Shown: positions 21,122-33,760, counted from the first letter of the stretch. The stretch is DNA of 64,000 bases from Zanthoxylum bungeanum (GCA_019454045.1 SKCR01023810.1:310001-374000), one strand, 5' to 3'. Made by a program: numbers and translations. The notes: generated by a model from the letters alone, not told the origin.

Positions 21122-22431
21122 TGTAGGACACAGAAATAGACGATGCATTCTGTTCTAGGCTCGCGGCCCGGTTGGGAGTACGGAGTAGCCCGCAAGGGAC
21201 TAAACCGGAGAATAAAATGGAGTCGCCACCCAGTGTGAACTGGGAAAATAATTTAAGGTCGCACTCACCCCTCGCAAGGGAAGACCTCAAACCGTTGGGT
21301 TCGGAATGGTCCCTTACTTATGTCACTTGTAATGAAATGATTTGTGCAATAACTTAAGCGAATCTACGCAACATGTATGTCCAAGAATAACCTAGATCTA
21401 GTTCGCATTTATAAAGATAAATCATATGTCTAAGTTTGCATGCTTTAAAAGTAAGTCATCATAACGTCAAACATACGATATCACAAAAGAATCTCATTGG
21501 CATGTTGGATTATCAAACACGAAAAATAAATAACAACCTAAACATAAACGTAGATTAAACTCCTATTGCGAAAGAAAATAACTAAATCATGCATAAAGAG
21601 ACAATGTACTAACGACTAAATCATACTTAAAAATAAATAACCTATTAGACTAAATCATGCTTAAGAAATAAATAACATACTAAACTAAATCATGCTTAAG
21701 AAATAAATAACATACTAAACTAAATCATGCTCGAACACAAGGTTGGATGAAATGAAACATGTGTGTCTCTCAAGTGGTACGTGGCATTGTATCCCGAGTG
21801 CAAACCGCAATACCATACATTCGGATTCGGCTACAGAATTTACGTCCGGGTTTCCATCTGATATACCACAAGAGAAAACACATATTTCGTTCATCCGAAA
21901 ATCATATTATACACCAATCCACAATACTCATGCAAAATAAAGTAAGAAAATAAATAAAAATAAAGGCTAATAAATAAAAGGGCTGCCCTCAGGTCTAACC
22001 TCTTTAGTTGTCTCTCAGAAGTACGGTACGCGATTGTCGGAAGGGTCGATGCTCCGCAACTCCTCCGGTTCACTGGTTCAATATTTTCCTTCGTTGTTTC
22101 GCTGTTCAGGATGTTGTTTTACTCCGTTTTATGCATGTTTCTAGTCACGGTTTAGGCTTACTGATTTGCGGTAATACGGGGCTGTTTTGGCTTACTGTTT
22201 TTCGATAATTTAGACAGATTTCAGGGGCTGATTTGGGCATGTTCAGGGGCTTGTTTCAGGGGCTGACTTGGGCATGTTCAGGGCTGGTTTCATGGGCTGA
22301 CTTACGCGTGCTCAGGGGCTGATTTGAGGCGCTAACTTGGGCATGTTCAGGGGTTGGTTTCAAGGGCTGATTTCAGGGGCTGACTTGGGTGTGTTCAGGC
22401 GTTGGTTTCAGGAGCTGACTTGTGCGTGTTC
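21122..22431 (-). repeat. 5' LTR of the Tat/Ogre-like element, part 1
   Basis: Its left edge (plus strand tgtagg) abuts the PBS. It aligns with 14389 onward from 21205. It stops at 22431, where the nested copia cluster begins within the 35-bp array, and resumes at 57752 after the duplicated target tgttc/tgttt. Confidence 0.65.
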
Positions 22432-23214
22432 TGTTATAAAATTATGACTCATAGCATCACTATTTGTACAGATCATGGTGTTGTTGTACAAATTAACTAT
22501 GTGACAAAGGAAATTGCTCTTTTATCATTTGTAATTAGATTACCAAGATATATAAATGATAAAAGTTCTTATGATTAGTTCCGGATTGAGATGATATGAG
22601 ATAATATCAATCCATGAAGGTTTAATCATTAAATAATCTCTAGTCGTAGTATTATCGAGACTAGACATCGATAATGCGAAATAGACTAGTATTACATTTG
22701 TGCGCGTTGTGGGAGCATAACGGCATAATTCTCATATATTTAAGTATTGGATATTATGCAAGTGTGATAGGAGGTTGTGTTTTACCGATGGTACAGAAAC
22801 AGCTTCGCTCTGGATAGACCCCGCGGAATCCCATTGGTAGTATGTCTATGTGTCTATGGGAGTCCGCTTCAGGGTAGGTGTATTTGGTCTTAACCTGAGA
22901 CTTGCATTGCTAATACTTACGACAATCAATATACTTTGGTTTTGGTCGTCCAGGGCTTTAACAGGTTCTGTGTACGCCTCTTCTGGGTATATTGAGAATC
23001 GTAGTGTATTGGGTGTGATGTCAAGATGGAAGTATCACTTCGGTCATAGTGGAGATGATGATCACGTATGATTCGGAACTGGTACTCTTTTATGTTGTAG
23101 CTATCAGGATAATATGACAAGGTCATAGTTATCCGATTATAGAGACTAGTTACCAGAGATCTGACATGTGCTTTGTACGGGGCAGACACAATTCCAACCT
23201 CAGGCCTAGCACGT
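22432..23214 (+). repeat. Solo LTR (copia family), part 1
   Basis: Starts tgttataaaattatgac, a diverged form of the family start tgttggacaattatgaccc, and runs about 783 bp to '..aggcctagcacgt'. The rest of the same LTR is at 56542-57746. The 5 bases before it (22427-22431, tgttc) match those after its far end (57747-57751, tgttt), as expected of a target duplication. No internal region belongs to it, so it is a solo LTR split by element 3. Confidence 0.8.
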
Positions 23215-24230
23215 TGTTGGACAATTATGACCCATAGCGTCGCTATTTGTACAGATCTTGGTGTTGTTGTACAAATTGATTATGTGACAAAGGAGATTGC
23301 ACTCTTATCATTTGTGATTAGATCACCAAGATATATAAATGATAGGAGGTCCTTATGATTTATTCCTGGATTGAGAATGATATGAGACAATATCAATCCA
23401 CGAATGATAAATCATTAAATATCCCTAGTCAGAGTATTATCGAGATTGGACATCGATAAATATGTAAAAGACTAGTATTACACTTGTGCGCGTTGTGAGG
23501 GCACAACCGGCATAGTTCTCATATATTTTGGTATATAATACTCATGCAAGTGTAATAGGAGGTTGTGTTTACCGATGGTACGAGAAACAGCTTCGCTCTG
23601 GATAGACCCCCTCGGAATTCCATTAGTAGTATAACTATGTGTCTATGGAAGTATAAAATCAGGGTAGGTGTATTTAACCTGAGACTTGCATCGCTAATGC
23701 TTGCAACAATCAATATACTTTGGTTTTTGTCGTCCAGGGCTTTAACCGGTTTCTGTGTACGCCTCTTCTGGGTATATCGAGAATCGTAGTGTGTTGGGTG
23801 TGATGTCAAAACGGAAGTGTCACTCCAGTCATATAGAGATGATGATCGCGTAGGGATACATAACTGGTTCTCTAAAAAGGTTGCAACCTTCGGGATAATA
23901 TGACTTGGTCATGATTATCTGATATTAAAGAGACTAGTTGCTCGTCATCCGATATATGCTTCGTACGGGGCAGACACTGTACCAGCCCCAGGTCTTGCAT
24001 TTGATCATCTGATACTGGATCGAAATATGTAATACTACATATACTACCCTTGATATAGATCCTTTATTCTTATAAGGATATTTCTGGAGAATTGGGTAGG
24101 CATGACGCTTTGCTAGAAGCCAACCTTGTCTTGTAAATCGGTACAAACGTAATATGAGGTACTTACGTGTTGCCTCGCGCGTCGCTCAACCGATCGATGT
24201 GAGTATTCCGCAACTCCGTGATGTATTCAC
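23215..24230 (+). repeat. 5' LTR of element 3, part 1, with a ~1-kb internal deletion
   Basis: It begins tgttggacaattatgaccc and follows the family LTR until 'acttacgtgtt' (about 24173), then jumps directly to 'gcctcgcgcgtcgctcaacc'. The partner LTR at 54484-56541 has about 980 bp between these points. The deletion ends share 'tgtt' or 'ttgtt'. The LTR is then cut at 24230 by element 4 and finishes at 38705-38761. Confidence 0.8.
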
Positions 24231-26241
24231 TGTTGGACAATTATGACCCATAGCGTCACTATTTGTACAGTTCATGGTGTTGTTGTACAAATTAACTATG
24301 TGACAAAGGAGATTGCACTCTTATCATTTGTGATTAGATCACCAAGATGTATAAATGATAGGAGGTCCCTATGATTAGTTCCTGGATTGAGAATGATATG
24401 AGACAGTATCAGTCCACAAAGGATTAATCATTAAATATCCCTAGTTAGAGCATTGTCGAGATTGGACATCGATAAATGCGTAATAGACTAGTATTACACT
24501 TGTGCGCGTTGTGAGGGCACAATAGCATAGTTCTCATATATTTGGGTATAGGATACTCATGCAAGTGTAATAGGAGGTTGTGTTTTACCGATGGTACGGG
24601 AAACAGCTTCGCTCTGGATAGACCCCCTCAGAATTCCATTGGTAGTATGACTATGTGTCTATGGAAGTCCGAAATCAGGGTAGGTGTATTTGGTCTTAAC
24701 CTGAGACTTGCACCGCTAATACTTGCGACAATCTATTTTTTTTTTTGTTGCGGTCGTCCAGGGCTTTAACAGGTTATGTGTACGCCTATGCTGGGTATAT
24801 TGAGAATCATAGTGTGTTGGGTGTGATGTCAAGACGGAAGTATCACTCCAGTCATATGGAGATGATGGTCACGTAGGATACGGTACTAGTACTCTTAAGT
24901 ACTGCAGTCATCGGGATAAAATGACAAGGTCATGTTTATCCGATTATAGAGACTAGTTACCAGACATCCGACATATGCTTCATACGGGACAGACACAATT
25001 CCAGCCCCAGGCCTAGCACGTGATCATCCGATATTGGATCGACATACACAATACTATGTATACTACGCCTGATATAGATCCTTTATTCCTGTAAGGATAT
25101 TTCTGGAGAATTGGGTAGGCATGGCGCTTTGCTAGAGGCCAACCTTGTCTTGTAAATCGGTAAAACGTAGTACGGGTACTTACTTGTTCGGATAGTCCGA
25201 TGACCGAATTTACTGCCAACATATCCGGGGATCTCATGGGTCGCTTCCCAAAGATTCACGGATGGCGTATGACCCGCACTCTAAATTAATCTGGGATTAA
25301 TTAGATGAGAGAGAAAATTAATCTGGGATTAATTGCGGAGATATTTTATCTGGGATAAAATATCAATTAAAGAAAGAGAACGATTAATTTGGAATTAATC
25401 GATAAATTAATAGATTCGATATATTAAACGAAATTGGATTTCGATGCGAAATTAAAATTAGATCCTAATTCGGGTGAACGAATTAATTTAGAATTAATTC
25501 GTTAAGCGACATGAATAGTGATTTTGCTAGGCGTAATCATTTAATTACGACGTAACGGAAAATTCGTTAATTTGGAATTAGCGAACCCGAGCCCGGGATT
25601 ATTTGCTAGCGCATTCGCATTTCGTTAGTCGCAAGTCAAATCAAGTGTCAAATCGTTAGTCGCATCAAGCGTCAAATCATTAGTCACTTTGAGTGATGTG
25701 ACAACTTGTCACTTGATTTGATAGATTGATGGATTGATGGTGGTTGTTTGCATTAATTGTTTTGACTTTTTAAAGCCAAAATTGTGTATATGATTTTAGT
25801 AAATCAATTACCAATTTTTACAACACATTTTTATCATCTCTCTCTCTCTCCAAATTCTTCTCCTCTCTCTCGGCATTCACTGTCATTTTCTTCACTCATT
25901 TACTGGGCAAAACCGAGAATGAAGGGAAGCTTAGAGTCGTGATTTGTTGGCAAAATCGGGAGTGCTAGCACACTACGATGACATGCGAAGGTGATAGGGA
26001 AGTCCACCCATGAGCTTGGAACCATTTCGCGAAGCTTGGAGCTTGATGGAGCTCAACCAATGACCGAAAATGGGACACCAAAACAGAAACTGCCGTGAGC
26101 TGTGACAGTGAGCAGAATCAATTTTTGTTCATCGTAGCGTCGCTCAACCGATCGATGTGAGTATTCCGCAACTTCGTTGATTTGTATTCGCACTTTTTTC
26201 ATGCTTGTTTAATGATCTTGGGACCTTAGCAAACACCAACA
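24231..26241 (+). repeat. 5' LTR of element 4
   Basis: 2011 bp, tgttggacaattatgaccc to aacaccaaca. It is followed by a PBS-like atggtatctatgagc. A TATA-like gtgtatatga near 25784 precedes a (tc)n-rich leader (25843-25870). Confidence 0.88.
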
Positions 26242-28450
26242 ATGGTATCTATGAGCAAGGTTGAGCATGAAAATGTTTAGGGCTTAAATTTGGGTAAAAT
26301 TGATTTTGAGCATGTATAATGAAATTGGATGAATTAGTATGCTTAAATGTGTTTTAATTGATGATTGATTGGATCAATTTGATGAAATGTTGTTTGAACA
26401 AATTTCCTCAAATTTTATGGCTTGGCCGAAAATAAGCATGCCCTAAATTGTCTTGGATTTTTTGATTTTGATCATTGGATGTGTTAGAATCATTTGGGGA
26501 TATGATTTAATGTTGAATTGAATTTAAATGGATTGAATTTGATTTGGGCATAAAATTCCCCTTGGCCGAGACTAATATAGCATGTTATGGGTTTGATTTT
26601 TGATGAAATGTGTTGGACATGTTTTGTTGTAATTGAGCATGATTTATTGTGTAAATTAATATTTTAGAAATGTTAATTTGGGTGATTAATTATGTAATAC
26701 ACTTAATGTAATTAAATTGGGAATTTGGAATTTGGTAATTTAATTATATTGGGCCTTAAAATTGAATTTGGGTTTTTAATGTTGTTATTGGGCTTATTGG
26801 GTTTGGTTGTACCAAGTTAGGTTTAGGCCAAATGGATTGGATCCGATTGGGCCCAAAACGGCATCTATAAAGCCCAAATGCGACTAATGGACCTTTAAAG
26901 TTTAATTGGGCCTAATGGGCCTAATTGATTTCTAGGCTTATGGGGTAACTCCCGGATTGGACTTTGGTTATTGGGTTTGACCCGAGTTGACCAAAAGTCC
27001 ACGCCTTAAGAAATTATTAAAAGCCCATTGGACTTTATTAAATTGACGTTGGACGTTAATCGGGCTATGAGACCCGTAACGATTAAATTTGGAATTTAAG
27101 TCGTAAAAGTTCATTATAAAGTGTAGTATTTATTTGGAATTAAATAGCTAATTAGTATTAAAATACAATTGAATTGGATTTAATTATGTAGTTTAATTTA
27201 ATTCGAGAATTCGTACTTTGAGTACTTATTCGCAAAACGAGTTTGACTCGCGCAAAATCAAATCGTTGTTTGAATATTGGATGATCACTAATTATCAGAT
27301 TAATTAATTTGATTAGATTGATTGATAACATGCTTGTGTGAATACATGGTTGCGATGCATTAATAATGTATATCGGATGGATATTAGATGGGTGCGGCAA
27401 TTTTAGAAATTGTTGTAATAAATTTGATTTATTAATTGGACCTTGCGTGTCCAGTCTTATCACCTCCATACTCTTTGTATTCTCTTCTCACCTATTCCCC
27501 TCAATGTAAATGAGGTTTCTTTAGAAGTGTAGTGTAACGGGTAGAAGTAATACATGTGCTAGCGGGAGAGAGAAATTGAGAGATTTAATCTAGGATCATG
27601 TGTAAAGTATCCATCTGCATATCATTATTATTTAATCATACGCGCTTTATTATGTGTTTAGAATGCATGTTTAAGGGTGTATGATGATGAGACCTTAACA
27701 AGATAATAAATTGGTTGCCAATTTGCACTCGAAAAACCCTCGCAATATTAAGCGTTTTTCCTTTTTCCTTCCATTTAGTGATTCTCACTCAAGATCCGAG
27801 ACTAGCATTGGCTTGTTGGCCAAAGTCAAGGCCTTTGTCCATCAAGGATGTGTTTGAATCACGAAGTCTTTGTTCCATATTGGTGTCTTGTCCAAGTTGT
27901 GGTTTGTTGGCCAAAGTCAAGACCATTTCTTGTCCATCGACATTGATTACGAAGCTTTCCATGGTCAATGGGTCGCGCTTAACTGGGATCACTAAGTTTG
28001 TTGTGCCAAAGCCAAGGCTTAGTTGATTCAGAGGAAAAAGGTTAGGCAATACATTGGATGTATTGGCATATATAGATATATGTTTCGGACTTGGATGTCC
28101 CCCTACCAGATCTAGGAATTGGATTGGATCCAATTGATCTTAGAGATCTACCTAGTTAATTATCATACAATTTGTTGGCCAAAGTCAAGATTGTGTGATA
28201 TTTAACGGGATCCTAGCCCGCTAGGAAACACGGTTTCCCGAGTACTCGACAGAGGGTTAGAGGCTCACCGAAAAATAGTGGGAGGCAAGAATTGAATTTT
28301 CAATATTCGTTTAATTACTTGCCATACGCGCTCCAACAAATATCATTTCGTCAAATATATTAAATGTTATTTGGACTAATATTTAAATGTTGTTTTAATT
28401 AATATTTGGACTATATTCAAACAATTCAATTATAGTTGATTAAATAGTTG
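26242..28450 (+). other. Long leader between PBS and gag in element 4
   Basis: About 2.2 kb of mainly AT-rich sequence separates the PBS from the first recognisable gag. Most copia elements have a far shorter leader. It contains 'ttgttggccaaagtcaag' three times (27813, 27903, 28172) and a minus-strand frame of 114 codons (27789-28133). Homologous leaders are at 38762-41200 (element 3) and 43643-46050 (element 5). Confidence 0.6.
27789..28133 (-). other. Conserved antisense open frame, 114 codons, element 4
   Basis: The frame begins M-D-P-I-Q-F-L-D and includes N-V-D-G-Q-E-M-V-L-T-L-A-N-K-P-Q-L-G. Near-identical frames are at 40318-40662 (114 codons, element 3) and 45185-45388 (67 codons, element 5). 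No known domain was recognised and no signal or membrane segment is apparent. An overlapping plus-strand frame is also open here, so absence of stops may reflect composition. Its survival in elements whose pol is full of stops is the reason it is listed. Confidence 0.3.
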
Positions 28451-31400
28451 GACTATTGTAATCATTATAATAAATAGTACCAAAATCCTTGATTAAATAG
28501 TTGGACTATTAGAATCAAGATATAAATTGAAAGATTGACATTTAAAACATAATCATAAGGAAATTTTATTTAAATGGTTTAATTTTCAAAAGGGAATATA
28601 TTTCAGGATAGTCCTGAAATATAATAAGTTACTTTATTTGATAAAATAACATATTATGCCTAAGCCCGGATTTAAGCAAATAGTAGAGCATAATCTTTGA
28701 AAGATTTATGTAATGATAACTTAAGGGCTTAATTCATTAAGCTTGTCGCAGTAGACTCCTTAATTTCTGAATCAGAACTAAGGATTAGATCCTTAAAGTA
28801 TGATAATGAAATTGAAGGATCTTCAAAGAATCTATCCTTAGAATCTTAGAAGTATTAAATTGTAATACATAACTCTTGGAGAGTTAATGACTATTCTCAA
28901 GGAGACAAAGTCAAAGTTTGCAATTAGGCAAATAGCGCAAGGCGCACCTTACTTCGATATTCTAGAAGGCCAAGGCTTGGCCAAAGGCTTCTGGAGTGTT
29001 GAAACTGGCAAAGGCAAAATCATTATAATCTTCTGGGAAGATAAAATACATATCCCAAAATGTCTGCCTAAATGTGGCAAATGGGATCGCAGAAGTGTGA
29101 CTGTCGTTTGAACAAAGCAGACATGAAGGAATTGAAGACGAGCAAGGCTCTGACTTCAAATATGTTTGTCATAATTATGTTCAATACTAGTATTAAAATT
29201 GGATTTTAGATACTTAGTGTGATATAAATATATATTGATGTTCAGAATCTGCTATGAGCATGATACTGACCTCATTGAGATTTAATCTACGAATTGAAAA
29301 CGGGACGAAAGTCGCTGTTTTAACCGTAGATACCTAATTTAGGAACTACCCTCGGGTGTACTTAAATTAGGGAACTGTTATAATGTAACTAGTTTGACTA
29401 GAAACATTATCTCTATATCAGTGTTTAACCTCCCGCTGCGGGAACCTTTATATTCTAGAACACTAAAGTGTTTTATTATATAAAGATGATATTGAGATAA
29501 ACACATTAGATGTGAATAACAAGTTTATATTTTTAATATAAATAAATCTCAAACGTTTACATGACAAACAAATAGCTCAAACTGATTTGATCAGATGAAA
29601 CTAAGTTGTGGCATTGTTGTCTGGGACACAAATTAAACAAGACTCGTATATCCACACTTTTGAAGAGTGGGTACTCGGACTAATTTGATTCTATTCAAAT
29701 AAAGTCTACGAATCTAGTTTATTAGGCAATGTGCCTAAAACACATTTACTTGGTAAAAGTGCAAATGCCACCTATCTGTTAGTCCTAGTTCATAGTGAAG
29801 CAAGTGGGCCCATGTCTAGCTAGGCTAGAGGTGGATATGAATATTTCGGGACCTTTCGGATGTGGCATCGCGTTATGGTTATATGTTTCTTTTGAAACAC
29901 AAATCGGAAACTTTTAAAGTTTCGACACGAAATAGACAAACAGATCGGCTAAAGTATTAAACCGTCACGGTAAAACCGTAATGGAAAATACTTAAGCAAT
30001 AAGTTTCTCATATACTTGAAAGAGTATAGTATTATTTCAATGAGGACTCCTCCCGGAACACGTCAATTTGACGGTGTGTCCGAACTGACTAACCGAATTT
30101 TGTTGGACATGATAAGGTTAATCATGAGTCGCTCTAAGCTACTATTTCCTTCAACGGATAAGCTTTAAACAGTGCAAGAACTTATTTTGAATAAGGTTCC
30201 ATAAAAATCTATTTGACAGGTTTCATATTAGATATGAACGGGAAAAAAATCGGGTTTCACATTCCTGTAAATTTGGGATGCTAGGAATATGTTTGGATGA
30301 TACCAAACTAAAACCCAAATTGTATAACTGCCAATTATAGGTTATCCTAGGATACCAAAGTATAGTACTTATACTACTCACAAGAGAACAATTTAATTGT
30401 TCTCGCCATGCGGTTTTCCTAAAAGGAATACCTATATGCAGTGGTAAGTGGGAGGATAGTAAAGCTCGATGAAAATTGGAGTAATACTGTTCCAGGCACA
30501 GATCCTTAATGGAACATAAATAGTTCATCAAGGATGAAACTATACCAATAATCTTCGAATACACAAGAACCGCGTTAGTCGGAGAGAGTCAGAAAACAAC
30601 CTGGGGTATGGGTTTCTAATCTCACCTCATAAAGATGTCTATCTTATTGAGGTATACCAACTGACTACGTATGAGGAAGTGATACAAGGTATCAACTCCC
30701 TAATTATGGCAAAGTGCCATGTGTCCGAAATGGATTCCATGTAAATCAATTATGTTTGGACACTAGTTGATGTACCGCAAGGCATTGTGCCTATTGGTAC
30801 TTTATAAGTCTTCAAGGAAGACATACATGGAATGCAACATACCAACGTACTAAGCTAGGCTTGTAGCGGAAAGGTATCGTTATCAATATTGTGTTGATTA
30901 CGATTCAACCTTTTACCTGTTGCCACGGTAAATCGATTTGGATAATGCTTGCTAAAGCTGCATGTTTCATTTTTGAAATATGACAGCTGAACGGGAAAAT
31001 CACTTTCCTGAAAATGAAACCTTTCGGAGGATGTTTATAACATCCTGTCGGTTTTGTCATACCAAAACTAGCAAATGAGGTTTGCGGGTTATTCGATCCA
31101 TGTTTGGATTGAAGCAAGCATTAGGTTCTTGGAATTATTGTTTTGATGTAATCATAATAGTTTATGATTTAATTCAAAACGAAATGATTCTTGTGTATAT
31201 AATAAGGTTAGTGGGAGCGCACTGTCAATCGTTGTCCTATAAATAATGATAATATGTCATTTCTTGGAAATGATATTCCCATAATAATAATCGGTGAAAG
31301 CTTGGCTTTCGAGAAAACTCTCCGAGAACTCGTACATTGAAAAATGTACGCGACCTGGTGTCTCATACACTTTGAGCATATGGATTCACAAACAGGCCAT

Positions 31401-31950
31401 CCAAGTGATAGTCACTGGATTGATGTTAAGAACATCTGTTAGTTTCTTAGAGAACTAAGGATACATTCTTAAACTATGGAGAATGAGAACTTGAAGTGAC
31501 TGGGATCACTACTGCAAGTTTCCTAAACCGATAAAACGACTACAAGTCACAAACGGTACTACACAGTTTGAATAACGGAACAGTGAGCTGGAAATCTTCC
31601 AAACAAGATACTGTTATCGAATAAACAACAAATGCGGGTTATTGCTGCAGCTGAGGCGGCAATAGAATCCATTTGGGTCGATAACAAATCTAATTAGATT
31701 AGATATAATTCTGTTAGCAGCTGAGCTAGGTGTCAGCACAGGCTAAAGAATTAATGGTCTCATCAACGATTCAGATATATACTTCGATATTCATCTGATT
31801 CGTTCGGATCATACATCGTGGCGATGTGATGATAGAATAAATCGCATCAGATGATAATCATGCAAATCCACTGACGAAAACACCTTCTCGGCAGTTTGAG
31901 CCAACCGTACATAGTTTGGGTGGTAGACACTCGAGTGACTGGCTATAGGC
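28451..31950 (+). pseudogene. Decayed copia gag-pol of element 4
   Basis: The Ty1/copia order gag-protease-integrase-RT-RNase H can be followed by short matches in shifting frames. End of gag: E-L-M-T-I-L-K-E-T near 28880. Protease: W-I-L-D-T near 29203, with a stop where the active-site glycine should be. Pre-integrase zinc region: 29590-29810. Integrase core: 29805-30150, with R-G-G-Y-E-Y-F and P-P-G-T. RT amino part: 30570-30790 (R-V-R-K-Q-P-G; G-I-P-T-D-Y). RT core: 30800-31320, with YVDD not intact. RNase H: 31340-31700 (A-A-A-E-A-A-like). The element ends at the PPT by 31962. Dozens of stops and indels exclude function. Confidence 0.7.
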
Positions 31951-31962
31951 CAAGTGGGAGAT

Positions 31963-32740
31963 TGTTGGACAATTATGACACATAGCGTCACTATTTGTAC
32001 ATATCATGGTGTTGTTGTACAAATTAACTATGTGACAAAAGAGATTGCACTATTATCATTTGTGATTAGATCACCAAGATGTATAAATGATAGGAGGTCC
32101 CTATGATTAGTTCTTGGATTGAGAATGATATGAGACAGTATCAGTCCACGAAGGATTAATCATTAAATATCCCTAGTCAGAGCATTGTTGAGATTGGACA
32201 TCGATAAATGCGTAAAAGACTAGTATTACACTTGCGCGCGTTGTGAGGGCACAACGGTATAGTTCTCATATATTTGGGTATAGGATACTCATGCAAGTTT
32301 AATAGGAGGTTGTGTTTTACCGATGGTATGGGAAACAGCTTCGCTCTGGATAGACCATCTCGGAATTCCATTGGTAGTATGAGTATGTGTCTATGGAAGT
32401 CCGAAATCAAGGTAGGTGTATTTGGTCTTAACCTGAGACTTGCACCGCTAATACTTGCGACAATCAATAGACTTTGGTTGCGGTCGTCCAGGGCTTTAAC
32501 AGGTTCTGTGTACGCCTATTTGGGTATATTGAGAATCGTAGTGTGTTGGGTGTGATGTCAAGACGGAAGTACACTCCAGTCATATGGAGACGATGGTCAC
32601 GTAGGATACGGTATTGGTCTCTTAAGTACTGCAGTCATCGGGATAAAATAACAAGGTCATGTTTATTCGATTATAGAGACTAGTTATCAGACATCCAACA
32701 TGTGCTTCGTACGGGGCAGACACAATTCCAGCCCCAGGCC
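31963..32740 (+). repeat. 3' LTR of element 4, part 1 (left of the hAT insertion)
   Basis: Starts tgttggacaattatgacac right after the PPT aagtgggagat. It continues at 37459, after the hAT element and its duplicated target, and ends at 38704 (aacaccaaca). Without the hAT insertion it is about 2.02 kb. Confidence 0.88.
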
Positions 32741-33339
32741 TATGCATGGCAACGGGCCGGGCTCGGGCCGGGCTTGTAAAAGCCCAGCCCGAGCTCGACT
32801 GAAAAAAAAATTGGCCCGGCGCCGAGCTCGGGCCCGGGCCAAGCCCGGCCCGATTTATTAAAAAAAAATTGATTTTGGCATTATTGCCAATGCTGCCTCT
32901 TTCTTCAGTTTGTTGTGTCAATAATCATACCATTCACCAAGTGTATTTGAAAATGAGGTGTAATATTTTCGGTTTGATAATAACAATGACAGTGCCGTAT
33001 TTAAAAAAATTCATCATAATAATAAAGATTTACAACTGTACAGACACATGCAATCTTAGCACATTCATCAAACATCACTGCTCTTGGATTTGTGGAGTAA
33101 GCCCATTTGATCCTCTCAAGTCTCAAAGCAGTGTGTGTAACAGCAACTCTAATGCCAAATCTTGAAAGATCCACTTAATAACGTTTTATAGTATTTAGTT
33201 TTGCATAATACCATCATGAACCAATTCAATACCAAATTTTTTACAAATTTCAACTACTTTGCAGTCAAAGGTAGAAAAAAAAAGAAATCAAAAGGAGATA
33301 AAACAATAGAATTGGAAGCATTATTCAAAAAATTAGCTA

Positions 33340-33760
33340 ACAATCCAAATATCAAAAGTTTCAAACAATCACAAATAATACATCAAAAGTTTCAAGAAAA
33401 TTAACTAACAATCCAAATACCAAAAGTTTCAAACAATCACAAATAAATACATCAAAAGTTTCACAAATAATAGAAGAATTATATTCCAAGAAAATTAAAA
33501 CAATAGAAGTATTATAATGCATTGAATCAAACAATCACAAATAAATACATCAAAAGTTTCAATGTTTCATCCATAAACTAACAATCCAAATACCAAAAAT
33601 AAAAACAATTCAAAAGTTTCAATGTTCCATCCATAAAGGCATAAACTAACAATCCAAACCAAAAATAAATACATCAAAAGTTTCAATGTTCCATCCATAA
33701 ACTAACAATCCAAATACCAAAAATAAATACATCAAAAGTTTCAATTATCCAAATGCCACA
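33340..33760. repeat. Tandem repeat in the hAT 3' untranslated region
   Basis: About six irregular units built from 'aactaacaatccaaatacca', 'aataaatacatcaaaag' and 'tttcaatgttccatccata'. Unit length is about 60-75 bp. It lies between the transposase stop and the left terminus. Confidence 0.75.

Larger units (their letters stand above)
14389..22431 (-). mobile_element. Tat/Ogre-like Ty3/gypsy element, non-autonomous, first part
   Basis: Two long homologous segments, 14389 to about 17040 and 21122-22431 (continued at 57752-58351), are read as its LTRs. On the minus strand the right copy ends at 21122 and is followed at 21118-21101 by TGGCGAATCCACTGGGG, close to the Tat/Ogre PBS type TGGCGACTCCACTGGGGA. 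The internal region (about 17040-21100) has no gag or pol and carries three minisatellites at its 3' end, the place where Ogre/Tat elements usually carry variable tandem repeats. The left (3') LTR lacks 83 bp of its end, cut at the junction with the Sirevirus-like element. The right (5') LTR was split by the 22432-57746 insertion and again by the copia element at 58352. Confidence 0.65.

Noticed and set aside
32274..32555. Short plus-strand frames starting M-G-I-G-Y-S-C-K, repeated in several LTRs (24542, 32274, 41946)
   Set aside because: They lie inside LTR U3/R sequence, vary in length between copies, and have no known domain; shared because the LTRs are homologous.
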